From Kosakonia oryzendophytica (lineage in GTDB: Bacteria > Pseudomonadota > Gammaproteobacteria > Enterobacterales > Enterobacteriaceae), in contig NZ_FMAY01000006.1 in the NCBI RefSeq assembly GCF_900094925.1, forward strand, positions 62,001-126,000: DNA of 64,000 nucleotides, read 5' to 3'. The notes under the pieces were generated by a model. That model made no database searches. It was not told the DNA's origin and saw only the letters and a list, made by a program, of their open reading frames with translations. Each line of letters begins with the position of its first letter. Position 1 is the first letter of the stretch. A program made the translations under genes and the position numbers. Positions 46,105 to 55,865 of the stretch are shown here, piece after piece.

Positions 46105-47712
46105 ATGAGTATTTCCTTGAAGAAGTCAGGGATGCTGAAGCTCGGTCTTAGCCTGGTGGCAATGACCGTCGCGGCCAGCGTGCAAGCAAAAACCCTGGTT
46201 TATTGTTCTGAAGGTTCGCCTGAAGGCTTCAACCCACAGCTTTTCACCTCTGGTACTACTTACGATGCCAGCTCAGTGCCGATCTATAACCGTCTGGTAG
46301 AATTTAAAACCGGCACCACTGAAGTCATTCCGGGTCTGGCTGAAAAGTGGGAAGTCAGCGCCGATGGCAAAACCTACACTTTCCACCTGCGTAAAGGCGT
46401 GAAGTGGCAGAACAACAAAGATTTCAAACCGACGCGTGAATTCAACGCTGACGACGTCGTGTTCTCTTTTGATCGTCAGAAAAACGCGCAAAACCCGTAC
46501 CACAAAGTCTCTGGTGGCAGCTACGAATACTTTGAAGGCATGGGGCTGCCAGACCTGATTAGCGAAGTGAAGAAAGTCGACGATCACACGGTGCAGTTCG
46601 TGCTGACGCGTCCTGAGTCGCCGTTCCTGGCTGACCTGGCAATGGACTTCGCTTCCATCCTGTCCAAAGAATACGCAGACAACATGCTGAAAGCAGGCAC
46701 CCCGGAGAAAGTTGACCTCGATCCGATCGGTACCGGTCCGTTCCAGCTGCTGCAGTACCAGAAAGACTCCCGCATTCTGTACAAAGCGTTTGAAGGCTTC
46801 TGGGGTACCAAGCCGAAAATTGACCGTCTGGTCTTCTCCATCACGCCTGATGCCTCTGTACGTTATGCCAAACTGCAGAAAAACGAATGCCAGGTTATGC
46901 CGTACCCGAACCCGGCAGACATTGCGCGCATGAAGGAAGACAAGAGTATCAACCTGATGGAGCAGGCGGGTCTGAACGTCGGCTACATGTCTTTCAACAC
47001 CGAGAAAAAACCGTTTGATGACGTGAAAGTGCGTCAGGCGCTGACTTACGCAGTGAATAAAGAAGCGATCATCAAAGCGGTGTACCAAGGCGCGGGCGTT
47101 GCGGCGAAAAACCTGATCCCGCCGACCATGTGGGGCTATAACGACGACGTTAAAGATTACACCTACGATCCTGAGAAGGCGAAACAACTGCTGAAAGAAG
47201 CCGGTCAGGATAAAGGCTTTACCGTTGAGCTGTGGGCGATGCCGGTACAGCGTCCGTACAACCCGAACGCTCGCCGTATGGCAGAAATGATTCAGGCTGA
47301 CTGGGCGAAAGTCGGCGTGCAGGCCAAGATCGTCACTTACGAGTGGGGTGAATACCTGAAGCGTGCGAAAGCAGGCGAACACCAGGCGGTGATGATGGGC
47401 TGGACCGGCGACAACGGGGATCCGGATAACTTCTTCGCCACCCTGTTTAGCTGCGCTGCGGCAAAAGATGGCTCCAACTACTCCCGCTGGTGCTATAAAC
47501 CGTTTGAAGATCTGATTCAACCGGCGCGTGCCACCGACGACCACAACAAGCGTATTGAACTTTACAAACAGGCGCAGGTAGTGATGCATGACCAGGCTCC
47601 GGCGCTGATCGTGGCACACTCCACCGTTTACGAGCCAGTGCGTAAAGAAGTCAAAGGCTACGTGGTTGACCCATTAGGCAAACACCACTTCGAAAACGTG
47701 TCTGTCGAATAA
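46105..47712 (+). CDS. dppA: Dipeptide-binding periplasmic protein DppA
   Basis: DppA binds dipeptides (and heme in E. coli) in the periplasm and passes them to DppBCDF. The 535-residue precursor has a signal peptide ending SVQA-KTLVYCSEG near residue 28. The cluster C binding-protein fold shows SPEGFNPQLFTSGTTYDASS, DASVRYAKLQKNECQVMPYPNP (read in parts) and the C-terminal NNGDPDNFF-like GDNGDPDNFFATLFSC. ATG 46105 (MSISLKKSG) is the E. coli-type start with GGAG eight bases upstream; an upstream ATG at 46069 lies inside the CA-rich leader. Confidence 0.97.
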   Translation: MSISLKKSGMLKLGLSLVAMTVAASVQAKTLVYCSEGSPEGFNPQLFTSGTTYDASSVPIYNRLVEFKTGTTEVIPGLAEKWEVSADGKTYTFHLRKGVKWQNNKDFKPTREFNADDVVFSFDRQKNAQNPYHKVSGGSYEYFEGMGLPDLISEVKKVDDHTVQFVLTRPESPFLADLAMDFASILSKEYADNMLKAGTPEKVDLDPIGTGPFQLLQYQKDSRILYKAFEGFWGTKPKIDRLVFSITPDASVRYAKLQKNECQVMPYPNPADIARMKEDKSINLMEQAGLNVGYMSFNTEKKPFDDVKVRQALTYAVNKEAIIKAVYQGAGVAAKNLIPPTMWGYNDDVKDYTYDPEKAKQLLKEAGQDKGFTVELWAMPVQRPYNPNARRMAEMIQADWAKVGVQAKIVTYEWGEYLKRAKAGEHQAVMMGWTGDNGDPDNFFATLFSCAAAKDGSNYSRWCYKPFEDLIQPARATDDHNKRIELYKQAQVVMHDQAPALIVAHSTVYEPVRKEVKGYVVDPLGKHHFENVSVE

Positions 47713-47722
47713 AAAGCACGAA

Positions 47723-47760
47723 GCTTTACCCCCTCTTCCCTCCGGGGAGAGGGGGTAAGC
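47723..47760 (+). repeat. REP-like hairpin between dppA and dppB
   Basis: Arms ACCCCCTCT and AGAGGGGGT, extended by GCTT/AAGC with one bulge, enclose a loop with CCC/GGGG. It resembles the palindromes in the array at the right end of the window. In E. coli a REP element in the dppA-dppB gap protects dppA mRNA and lowers downstream expression. Confidence 0.7.
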
Positions 47761-47847
47761 GTATTTCCTGCTTGCAGGGAATTTACATTTGTGAGCAATA
47801 CAGATGCATCGTCGCCAGGCGCTGCGTCACTACTGAGAATCCGGGTT

Positions 47848-48867
47848 ATGTTGCAGTTCATTCTCCGACGTTTGGGGCTGGTTATCCCCACGTTTATCGG
47901 TATCACCCTTCTCACCTTTGCCTTTGTCCATATGATCCCCGGCGATCCGGTGATGATCATGGCAGGTGAGCGTGGTATCTCTCCTGAGCGTCACGCCCAG
48001 TTGCTGGCCGAGCTTGGGCTCGACAAGCCGCTCTGGGAACAGTACGTCCATTATGTATGGGGCGTATTGCACGGTGATTTAGGTCTCTCTCTTAAGAGCC
48101 GTCTTCCGGTGTGGGACGAGTTCGTGCCGCGTTTTAAAGCGACGCTTGAACTCGGCATCTGCGCCATGATTTTTGCCGTTGCCGTGGGTATTCCGGTCGG
48201 CGTTATGGCTGCCGTGAAGCGCGGTTCCATTTTCGATCACACCGCAGTGAGCCTCGCGCTGACCGGTTATTCGATGCCTATCTTCTGGTGGGGCATGATG
48301 CTTATCATGCTGGTATCCGTGCAACTCAACCTGACACCGGTCTCCGGGCGTGTCAGCGATATGGTGTTCCTCGACGACAGTAACCCGCTCACCGGGTTTA
48401 TGCTGATCGATACCGCCATCTGGGGGGAAGAGGGGAACTTTATTGACGCCCTCGCGCATATGATCCTGCCGGCAATTGTGCTCGGTACGATTCCACTGGC
48501 GGTGATTGTGCGTATGACGCGCTCCTCAATGCTGGAAGTGCTGGGTGAAGATTATATTCGTACCGCGCGTGCAAAAGGGCTGACCCGTATGCGCGTGATT
48601 ATCGTTCATGCCCTGCGTAATGCGATGTTGCCGGTGGTGACGGTTATTGGTCTGCAAGTCGGCACGTTGCTGGCGGGCGCTATTCTGACCGAAACCATCT
48701 TTTCCTGGCCGGGCCTTGGCCGCTGGCTGATTGATGCGCTGCAACGCCGCGACTATCCGGTTGTACAGGGTGGGGTATTACTGGTCGCGACGATGATCAT
48801 CCTCGTCAACCTGCTGGTCGACCTGCTCTACGGCGTGGTGAACCCGCGTATCCGGCATAAGAAGTAA
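47848..48867 (+). CDS. dppB: Dipeptide ABC transporter permease DppB
   Basis: DppB is one of the two membrane subunits of the dipeptide importer. The 339-residue protein has six main hydrophobic helices and the permease EAA-type loop EDYIRTARAKGLTRMRVIIVHALRNAMLP (read in parts). The start is MLQFILRRLGL at 47848, as in E. coli; an in-frame GTG at 47791 would add 19 residues. dppC follows after nine bases. Confidence 0.96.
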   Translation: MLQFILRRLGLVIPTFIGITLLTFAFVHMIPGDPVMIMAGERGISPERHAQLLAELGLDKPLWEQYVHYVWGVLHGDLGLSLKSRLPVWDEFVPRFKATLELGICAMIFAVAVGIPVGVMAAVKRGSIFDHTAVSLALTGYSMPIFWWGMMLIMLVSVQLNLTPVSGRVSDMVFLDDSNPLTGFMLIDTAIWGEEGNFIDALAHMILPAIVLGTIPLAVIVRMTRSSMLEVLGEDYIRTARAKGLTRMRVIIVHALRNAMLPVVTVIGLQVGTLLAGAILTETIFSWPGLGRWLIDALQRRDYPVVQGGVLLVATMIILVNLLVDLLYGVVNPRIRHKK

Positions 48868-48876
48868 GGGGCCATC

Positions 48877-49779
48877 ATGTCACAAGTCACTGAAAATAAA
48901 GTTGTAACCGCACCGGTGCCGATGACCCCGTTGCAGGAGTTCTGGCACTATTTCAAACGTAACAAAGGCGCCGTTGTAGGGCTGGTTTACGTTCTTATCA
49001 TGCTGATTATCGCCGTGTTCGCCAATTATCTGGCACCGCATAACCCGGCGGATCAATTCCGTGATGCGCTGCTCGCGCCACCGGTCTGGCAGGATGGCGG
49101 CACCTGGTCGCACATTCTGGGGACGGATGATGTGGGCCGCGATACGCTGTCGCGTTTGATGTTCGGCGCGCGCCTGTCGCTGCTGGTCGGTTGTCTGGTG
49201 GTGGTGCTGTCGTTGATTGCCGGTATCATCCTTGGCCTGGTCGCAGGTTACTTTGGCGGTGTTATCGACAACGTTATCATGCGTATTGTCGACATTATGC
49301 TGGCCCTGCCGAGCTTGCTGCTGGCGCTGGTTCTGGTGGCCATTTTTGGTCCGTCGATAGTCAATGCTTCGCTGGCGCTCACTTTTGTGGCGTTGCCACA
49401 TTATGTCCGACTCACCCGCGCCGCCGTGCTGGTGGAGGTGAATCGCGACTATGTGACTGCCTCCCGCGTCGCCGGTGCGGGTGCGATGCGCCAGATGTTC
49501 GTTAACATTTTCCCGAACTGCCTTGCGCCGCTGATTGTTCAGGCGTCGCTCGGTTTCTCTAACGCCATTCTCGATATGGCCGCCCTTGGCTTCCTTGGCA
49601 TGGGTGCGCAGCCGCCAACACCGGAGTGGGGCACCATGCTCTCCGACGTGTTGCAGTTCGCACAAAGTGCCTGGTGGGTCGTGACCTTCCCGGGCGTCGC
49701 GATCTTGCTGACGGTGCTGGCATTTAACCTGATGGGTGACGGCCTGCGCGATGCGCTCGATCCCAAACTGAAGCAGTAA
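48877..49779 (+). CDS. dppC: Dipeptide ABC transporter permease DppC
   Basis: DppC is the second membrane subunit, 300 residues. It has a cytoplasmic N terminus (about 1-30), six hydrophobic helices, a periplasmic loop with [18 protein letters not shown], and the coupling motif [26 protein letters not shown] (read in parts) that contacts the ATPases. The dppD start lies ten bases beyond the stop. Confidence 0.96.
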   Translation: MSQVTENKVVTAPVPMTPLQEFWHYFKRNKGAVVGLVYVLIMLIIAVFANYLAPHNPADQFRDALLAPPVWQDGGTWSHILGTDDVGRDTLSRLMFGARLSLLVGCLVVVLSLIAGIILGLVAGYFGGVIDNVIMRIVDIMLALPSLLLALVLVAIFGPSIVNASLALTFVALPHYVRLTRAAVLVEVNRDYVTASRVAGAGAMRQMFVNIFPNCLAPLIVQASLGFSNAILDMAALGFLGMGAQPPTPEWGTMLSDVLQFAQSAWWVVTFPGVAILLTVLAFNLMGDGLRDALDPKLKQ

Positions 49780-49789
49780 GAGGTTCGAG

Positions 49790-50773
49790 ATGGCGTTATT
49801 AAATGTAGATAAATTATCGGTGCACTTCGGCGACGTGGGCTCCGAGTTCCGCGCCGTAGACCGCGTTAGCTATAGCGTAAACCAGGGCGAAGTGGTCGGC
49901 ATCGTTGGCGAGTCCGGCTCCGGAAAATCCGTCAGCTCGTTGGCAATCATGGGACTGATTGATTTCCCCGGTCGCGTGATGGCCGACAAGCTGGAGTTCA
50001 ACGGCCAGGATCTGAAACGCATTTCGGAAAAAGAACGCCGCAGTTTGGTGGGCTCCGAAGTGGCGATGATTTTTCAGGATCCTATGACCAGCCTGAACCC
50101 GTGCTATACGGTCGGCTTCCAGATCATGGAAGCCATCAAAGTGCACCAGGGCGGGAATAAAAAAACCCGACGTCAGCGCGCGATTGACCTGCTGACGCAG
50201 GTGGGTATTCCCGATCCAGCCTCGCGTCTGGACGTTTACCCGCACCAGCTTTCTGGAGGGATGAGTCAGCGTGTCATGATCGCGATGGCGATAGCCTGCC
50301 AGCCAAAACTGCTGATTGCCGATGAACCGACCACCGCACTGGATGTAACGATTCAGGCGCAGATCATCGAACTTTTGCTGGAGCTTCAGCAAAAAGAGAA
50401 TATGGCGCTGATCCTGATTACCCACGATCTGGCGCTGGTGGCGGAAGCGGCGCACAAAATCATTGTGATGTATGCAGGCCAGGTAGTGGAAACCGGCGAA
50501 GCGCGCGATATCTTCCGTGCGCCGCGTCACCCCTATACGCAGGCGCTACTGCGCGCGCTGCCGGAGTTCGCGCAGGACAAAGCCCGTCTGGCGTCATTGC
50601 CTGGTGTGGTGCCGGGCAAATATGACCGCCCGACCGGTTGCCTGCTCAACCCGCGCTGCCCCTATGCAACGGACAAATGCCGTGAGCAAGAGCCTGAGCT
50701 GAACACCGTCGACGGCGGCCGTCAGTCTAAATGCCACTACCCACTCGATGACGCCGGGAGGCCGACACTATGA
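49790..50773 (+). CDS. dppD: Dipeptide ABC transporter ATPase DppD
   Basis: DppD is one of two ATPases that drive dipeptide import. The 327-residue protein shows Walker [10 protein letters not shown]-loop [14 protein letters not shown], signature [14 protein letters not shown] and Walker [14 protein letters not shown]. The C-terminal oligopeptide-transporter extension has the cysteine motif [15 protein letters not shown], typical of DppD/OppD, some of which bind an iron-sulfur cluster. The stop overlaps dppF by four bases. Confidence 0.97.
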   Translation: MALLNVDKLSVHFGDVGSEFRAVDRVSYSVNQGEVVGIVGESGSGKSVSSLAIMGLIDFPGRVMADKLEFNGQDLKRISEKERRSLVGSEVAMIFQDPMTSLNPCYTVGFQIMEAIKVHQGGNKKTRRQRAIDLLTQVGIPDPASRLDVYPHQLSGGMSQRVMIAMAIACQPKLLIADEPTTALDVTIQAQIIELLLELQQKENMALILITHDLALVAEAAHKIIVMYAGQVVETGEARDIFRAPRHPYTQALLRALPEFAQDKARLASLPGVVPGKYDRPTGCLLNPRCPYATDKCREQEPELNTVDGGRQSKCHYPLDDAGRPTL

Positions 50774-51783
50774 GTACGCACGAGGCCACCTCGCAACAGC
50801 CGCTGTTGCAGGCTATCGACCTGAAGAAACACTACCCGGTGAAGAAAGGGCTGTTTGCCCCGGAGCGCCTGGTCAAAGCGTTGGATGGCGTTTCATTTAC
50901 GCTGGAGCGCGGTAAAACCCTCGCGGTGGTGGGCGAGTCTGGCTGTGGTAAATCCACGCTTGGTCGTCTGCTGACGATGATCGAAACCCCAACCGGGGGG
51001 GAACTCTATTATCAAGGTCAGGATCTGCTTAAGCACGATCCGCATGCGCAAAAGCTGCGCCGCCAGAAAATTCAGATCGTTTTCCAGAACCCGTATGGTT
51101 CGCTGAACCCACGTAAAAAAGTGGGGCAAATCCTCGAAGAGCCGTTGCTGATTAACACGGCTCTGAGCAAAGAAGCGCGCCGGGAAAAAGCGTTGGCGAT
51201 GATGGCAAAAGTCGGCCTGAAAACCGAGCATTACGATCGCTACCCACATATGTTCTCGGGTGGGCAGCGCCAGCGTATTGCCATTGCCCGCGGCCTGATG
51301 CTCGACCCGGACGTGGTGATTGCCGATGAACCGGTCTCCGCGCTGGACGTTTCCGTGCGTGCGCAGGTACTGAACCTGATGATGGATTTGCAGCAGGACC
51401 TGGGGCTGTCTTATGTGTTTATTTCTCACGATCTGTCGGTCGTTGAGCACATTGCCGATGAAGTGATGGTGATGTACCTCGGCCGCTGCGTGGAGAAGGG
51501 CACCAAAGATCAGATCTTCTCCAATCCACGCCATCCGTACACGCAGGCGCTGCTGTCGGCAACACCACGTCTGAACCCGGATGAGCGTCGCGAGCGTATT
51601 AAACTGACCGGTGAGCTGCCAAGCCCGCTGAATCCACCGCCGGGGTGCGCATTTAACGCCCGCTGCCGTCGCCGTTTTGGTCCCTGCACCCAGTTGCAGC
51701 CGCAACTGAAGGACTACGGCGGTCAACTGGTTGCCTGTTTTGCGGTTGACCAGGACGAGAACAGCGAGAAACCGCTGGCATAA
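50770..51783 (+). CDS. dppF: Dipeptide ABC transporter ATPase DppF
   Basis: DppF is the second ATPase, 337 residues. It has Walker [11 protein letters not shown]-loop [13 protein letters not shown], signature [15 protein letters not shown], Walker [15 protein letters not shown] and a C-terminal [15 protein letters not shown] motif. It ends the operon. A strong terminator lies 19 bases downstream. Confidence 0.97.
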   Translation: MSTHEATSQQPLLQAIDLKKHYPVKKGLFAPERLVKALDGVSFTLERGKTLAVVGESGCGKSTLGRLLTMIETPTGGELYYQGQDLLKHDPHAQKLRRQKIQIVFQNPYGSLNPRKKVGQILEEPLLINTALSKEARREKALAMMAKVGLKTEHYDRYPHMFSGGQRQRIAIARGLMLDPDVVIADEPVSALDVSVRAQVLNLMMDLQQDLGLSYVFISHDLSVVEHIADEVMVMYLGRCVEKGTKDQIFSNPRHPYTQALLSATPRLNPDERRERIKLTGELPSPLNPPPGCAFNARCRRRFGPCTQLQPQLKDYGGQLVACFAVDQDENSEKPLA

Positions 51784-51801
51784 ACATCGCTGTAACGTAC
51801 T

Positions 51802-51834
51802 GCCCGGTAACGTCTATTTACCGGGCTTTTTTTA
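51802..51834 (+). terminator. Terminator of the dpp operon
   Basis: GCCCGGTAA (51802-51810) and TTACCGGGC (51818-51826) form a nine-base stem followed by seven T residues. Confidence 0.95.
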
Positions 51835-52402
51835 TCCTTTCCCCACTCTGGCGATAATCTTAAAAACTGAGTAAAATTCCGGTTTATTTTAAATATTTCC
51901 AAAAAACTGCCAAAAAAGGTAGTTTCGGAATAAGTCCAGCAGTAAGAACGAGTTAGATTAATTACGGCTTTTTTAACTGCAAATTTTTATTTCAAAATAT
52001 TTCGGTAAGTAATAAAAAATTAAACCAATAGTTATTTATCGCAGTTTGTTATTCTATTGATTTAATTAAAATTAATTCAGAAATATATAAATTTTATTTA
52101 AGTTGATTTATTCATCTGTTGATGACGCTTTTTTATAGTCGTAAATGCTGTAATGGTAATTGTGAAAAAAAAAGATAGCACATGTATAGAGAATATTTAT
52201 ATATTTGCTGGAAATTAACAGTGTGTTAGCGCCGCTACAATTTAAACCGCAAAAACAGGCTGTGGATAATAGAAAACGCGTTATCACGTACCCGCGCACG
52301 ACAGCACCGCGAAAATAAAAAATCATACGACTACCTATACCAGGTCACTAAGATCATGGCGGTGGTGGGTACAATATTTTTTTGTAAATCATGAGAATAA
52401 CT
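51835..52402 (+). promoter_or_regulatory. AT-rich region upstream of the cellulose operon
   Basis: This 568-base gap is strikingly AT-rich compared with its GC-rich neighbours, mainly 51850-52210. Such stretches often bind H-NS and precede silenced biofilm or surface genes. A possible -10 box TACAAT lies at 52370-52375, 28 bases before the bcsO start, but no good -35 was seen. A 72-codon open frame on the minus strand (52108-52326) has no support and is not called. Confidence 0.5.
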
Positions 52403-52939
52403 ATGAATCATTACGATGATTTGCAGAGGTTCAAGGACAAGACTCGTAACCAGAAACACGATTTCAAGGATCTCTCTGCACAGCACTTAGCACACGACCA
52501 GGGCAGTTGGACCATTATTAATCAGCTTTCTCCTGCAACCGAAACCTCCACGCTGGCAATGGGCGGTCATGTGTCCGTTCCGGTTCCTCATGCCGTTGAG
52601 CCCGATCTCTTCGCCATCAACGCCGAAGAAGAGGCTCCGCTTGCCGTTCCGGTTCTCCGTGACGTGACGCCTGTGCCGTCGGCCTCCATTTTTAAAGATG
52701 TCGCCAGCCAGCTTGATGCCGTCGCGCCCGCGTTTAACGCTGCGGCGAATCTTCCGGAGCCAGACAGATATGCGCCGGTGATGCAAATGCCAGCACCGCG
52801 AACGGTCTCTGGTGGATCGTCTTCAGAGCCCGCAAATTTTGCCCGACTCTTTGCGCCAAAAGCACCAGAAGCGGAACCGGCCATTGAAAAAAATCAGCCC
52901 TTACAATCGTTGTTAGAAAGGATCGCGTCATGCCGTTAA
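52403..52939 (+). CDS. bcsO: Cellulose biosynthesis protein BcsO
   Basis: This 178-residue protein starts MNHYDDLQRFKDKTRNQKHDF and then becomes low-complexity, rich in Ala, Pro, Val and Ser (for example PVPHAVEPDLFAINAEEEAPLAVP, read in parts). No enzymatic motif, signal peptide or membrane segment is visible. The position directly before bcsQ and the N-terminal sequence fit BcsO, an accessory protein found in some enterobacterial bcs operons, of unknown mechanism. It overlaps bcsQ by ten bases. ATG 52403 is preferred over 52391, which has no ribosome site. Confidence 0.78.
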   Translation: MNHYDDLQRFKDKTRNQKHDFKDLSAQHLAHDQGSWTIINQLSPATETSTLAMGGHVSVPVPHAVEPDLFAINAEEEAPLAVPVLRDVTPVPSASIFKDVASQLDAVAPAFNAAANLPEPDRYAPVMQMPAPRTVSGGSSSEPANFARLFAPKAPEAEPAIEKNQPLQSLLERIASCR

Positions 52940-53733
52940 TTTGTGTTTGTTCGCCGAAAGGCGGCGTCGGAAAAACGACGCTGACGGCTAACCTGGCGTA
53001 TGCTCTTGCCCGTTCTGGCAGCAAAGTTCTGGCGCTGGACTTCGATGTGCAAAATGCGCTGCGTCTGCATTTCGGCGTGCCACTCTCTGACGGGCGCGGT
53101 TTCGTGGCGAAGGCAGCGGAATCCTCCGACTGGAGCCAGTTTGTCCTCACGGCGGGCGGCAATATTTTTGTTCTGCCGTATGGTGATGCCACTGAGGAAG
53201 AGCGTGTCGCGTTTGAAGAGCGTCTGACTCACGACGAACACTTCCTGACGCGCGGGCTGAATACGCTGCTTAATTATCCCGGTCTGATTATTGTTGCCGA
53301 CTTCCCTCCCGGGCCGTCGGCGGCATTAAAAGCCATGTCGCGGCTTGCCGATGTGCATCTGGTTACGCTGCTGGCGGATACCGCATCGCTCTCCCTGCTG
53401 CCACACATTGATAATAACCGCCTGACGGGTGAAGTCCTCAACCGTAGAGCCGGTCACTATTTTGTGGTGAATCAGAGCGACAGCCGCCGCCAGATCAGCC
53501 GCGATGTGACGGCATTTATGGAGCAGCGCCTGGGCAATAAGCTGCTGGGTGTCCTGCACCGGGATGAGAGCGTTGCGGAAGCGAATGCATCGCAACAGTC
53601 CATCTTTGACTTCAGTCCGGCCTCCGCAGCGGCATTTGATATTGAACTCATTGCCAAACGCGTCGCCGGTATTTTAGGCGTCAAGATCGGCGACGGTACC
53701 GTTCACAGTAAACCTAAGATGTCTGGCTTCTAA
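52930..53733 (+). CDS. bcsQ: Cellulose synthase localisation ATPase BcsQ
   Basis: BcsQ is a ParA/MinD-type ATPase linked to polar placement and activity of the cellulose synthase complex. The 267-residue protein has a deviant Walker A motif SPKGGVGKTT (8-17), LALDFDVQNALRLHF and VADFPPGPS (switch region). It is intact here, whereas E. coli K-12 laboratory strains carry a nonsense mutation in bcsQ. It overlaps bcsO and precedes bcsA by 17 bases. Confidence 0.93.
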   Translation: MPLICVCSPKGGVGKTTLTANLAYALARSGSKVLALDFDVQNALRLHFGVPLSDGRGFVAKAAESSDWSQFVLTAGGNIFVLPYGDATEEERVAFEERLTHDEHFLTRGLNTLLNYPGLIIVADFPPGPSAALKAMSRLADVHLVTLLADTASLSLLPHIDNNRLTGEVLNRRAGHYFVVNQSDSRRQISRDVTAFMEQRLGNKLLGVLHRDESVAEANASQQSIFDFSPASAAAFDIELIAKRVAGILGVKIGDGTVHSKPKMSGF

Positions 53734-53750
53734 CGCTCACGGGCACCCCC

Positions 53751-55865
53751 ATGAAAAAGTTTCTTTATATATTGCTGGCGCTGGCAATGGTTCCGGTTGC
53801 CCTTTTAGTGGTCATTACGCCGATGGACAGCCAAAAACAGTACATTTTTGGCCTGATCAGTATCGGTATTTTATTTCTGCTCGGCTTCAGCAAAAAGCGC
53901 AGCATCTCACTGATTATGGTAGTGATGTCGATATTGCTGTCGACGCGTTATATGTATTTCCGCCTGACGCAAACCCTGCATTTTAATTCCGAAGTCGAAA
54001 CGATCCTCGGTATGGGGTTATTTCTGGCGGAAGTCTACGTCTGGGTGATGCTGCTGCTCAGCTATTTGCAGACCGCATGGCCGCTGAAGCGTGAAATCGT
54101 CCAGTTGCCGGACGATATGAACCAGTGGCCGACCGTCGATATTTACATTCCAACCTATAACGAACCGCTGGACGTGGTGCGCGACACGGTGCTGGCGGCG
54201 CAGTGTATTGATTACCCGCGCAACAAGATGCAAATCTATCTGCTCGACGACGGTAAACGTCGCGAGTTTGCGGTATTCGCCGCCGATGTGGGCGTAGGCT
54301 ATATCACCCGTAATGATAATGCGCACGCCAAAGCCGGTAACCTGAACCACGCCATGAAACTCACCAACGGCGAGCTGATTTGCGTGTTCGACTGTGACCA
54401 TGTGGCCACCCGTATTTTCCTGCAGGCGACAGTGGGTGGGTTCCTGAAAGATCCGAAACTGGCGCTGGTGCAGACGCCGCATTACTTTTACTCTCCCGAT
54501 CCGTTCGAACGTAACCTCTCGCTGGGGCGAGATATCCCCAACGAAGGCTCGCTGTTTTATGGTCCAATCCAGCGGGGGAATGATAACTGGAACGCCACAT
54601 TCTTCTGTGGATCCTGTGCGGTTATTCGCCGCAGCGCGCTGGAAGAGATTGGTGGTTTCGCCGTCGAAACCGTGACGGAAGATGCCCACACTGCGCTGAA
54701 AATGCAGCGTCTGGGCTGGGGCTCGGCATTTCTTGATATTCCACTGGCGGCAGGCCTGGCCACTGAACGCCTGGTGCTGCATGTGATTCAACGTACCCGT
54801 TGGGCTCGTGGTATGACGCAGATTTTCCGCCTCGACAACCCGCTGTTTGGCCGCGGGCTAACCATCCAGCAGCGGTTGTGCTACCTGAGCGCCATGCTCT
54901 ATTACCAGTTCGCGCTGCCGCGCATCGCGTTTTTAACCGCGCCGCTGGCCTATCTGCTGTTTAACCTGAACATTATTCACTCGTCGGCGAGCCTGGTATT
55001 CGCGTATGCGCTGCCGCATCTGTTCTTGTCGGTCTACGTCAACTCGCGGCTAAACGGGCGTTACCGTTATAGCTTCTGGGGGGAGATCTACGACATCGTG
55101 CTGGCGTTCCACATTGTGCTGCCGACGGTCGTCACCATGTTCTTCCCGAAACGCGGGAAATTTAACGTGACCGATAAAGGCGGCCTGTTAAACGTTGGCT
55201 ACTTCGACTTTAGCGTAGTGCGTCTGCATTTGATTATCGCGGTGTTACTCGGCGCGGGTGTGATAGCCGGTCTCGCGCGCGCCTTTGCCCATGACTATTT
55301 TGGCGTGGATCCGCGCGTTATCGCCCTGAACGTCGGTTGGGGATTGTACAGTCTGATCTTCCTGCTGGCGGCCATCGCCGTGGCGCGTGAAACGCGACAG
55401 ACACGCAAAACGATCCGTATCGATGTGGATATTCCGGTGTTGCTGCATTATGCCAGCGGCATCACCTCGCGCAGCAAAACAGCAGACTTGTCGATGGGTG
55501 GCTGTCGCGTTATCGCGCCGGATGACCGCCATCTGAACGATGAAATCGAAGAAGTGGAGCTGCTGTTGCAATCGGGGGCGATCAGTATCCCGGTCAACAC
55601 GGTGGCCAGTGACGAAGAGTATATCCGCCTGATGTTTGATGATATTCCGCTGTCGCGCCGCCGCGAGCTGGTGCGGGTGGTGCTTTCCCGCGCCGATGCA
55701 TGGATTCACCCGCCGAAACCGCAGGACAATCCGTTCCGTTCGATGGCCACCATTGTGCGCTGCGTGTTTGATCTGTTCTGGATGACCTGGACATCGCGCC
55801 GCGAAAACCGACGTCTGCGCGCTGAACAAGCGGCCACTGCGGCGTCTGAAGAGGGGCGAGTATGA
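53751..55865 (+). CDS. bcsA: Cellulose synthase catalytic subunit BcsA
   Basis: BcsA polymerises UDP-glucose into beta-1,4-glucan and threads it through the inner membrane. The 704-residue protein has about four N-terminal and four or five C-terminal membrane helices around a GT2 domain with PTYNEPLDVV, DDG (about 166), FDCDH (about 213), TEDAH (about 309, catalytic aspartate) and the QRTRW gating motif (about 347). A C-terminal PilZ domain has both c-di-GMP motifs, RKTIR (about 552) and DLSMGG (about 579), so activation by c-di-GMP should work. It is shorter than the 872-residue E. coli BcsA, which has N-terminal extra sequence. The stop overlaps bcsB by four bases. Confidence 0.96.
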   Translation: MKKFLYILLALAMVPVALLVVITPMDSQKQYIFGLISIGILFLLGFSKKRSISLIMVVMSILLSTRYMYFRLTQTLHFNSEVETILGMGLFLAEVYVWVMLLLSYLQTAWPLKREIVQLPDDMNQWPTVDIYIPTYNEPLDVVRDTVLAAQCIDYPRNKMQIYLLDDGKRREFAVFAADVGVGYITRNDNAHAKAGNLNHAMKLTNGELICVFDCDHVATRIFLQATVGGFLKDPKLALVQTPHYFYSPDPFERNLSLGRDIPNEGSLFYGPIQRGNDNWNATFFCGSCAVIRRSALEEIGGFAVETVTEDAHTALKMQRLGWGSAFLDIPLAAGLATERLVLHVIQRTRWARGMTQIFRLDNPLFGRGLTIQQRLCYLSAMLYYQFALPRIAFLTAPLAYLLFNLNIIHSSASLVFAYALPHLFLSVYVNSRLNGRYRYSFWGEIYDIVLAFHIVLPTVVTMFFPKRGKFNVTDKGGLLNVGYFDFSVVRLHLIIAVLLGAGVIAGLARAFAHDYFGVDPRVIALNVGWGLYSLIFLLAAIAVARETRQTRKTIRIDVDIPVLLHYASGITSRSKTADLSMGGCRVIAPDDRHLNDEIEEVELLLQSGAISIPVNTVASDEEYIRLMFDDIPLSRRRELVRVVLSRADAWIHPPKPQDNPFRSMATIVRCVFDLFWMTWTSRRENRRLRAEQAATAASEEGRV

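Noticed and set aside
46273-47619. A 448-codon open frame antisense to dppA
   Set aside because: Shadow of dppA codon bias; the translation has no recognisable domain or start signal. Similar long shadows opposite xylA (17304-18569) and bisC (37932-39071) were dropped for the same reason.
52108-52326. A 72-codon open frame in the AT-rich region upstream of bcsO
   Set aside because: No ribosome site or family similarity, and the region is AT-rich with low-complexity translation; chance open frame.
52930-53733. Disrupted bcsQ as in E. coli K-12
   Set aside because: The reading frame is intact from start to stop with a full Walker A motif; no early nonsense codon is present.
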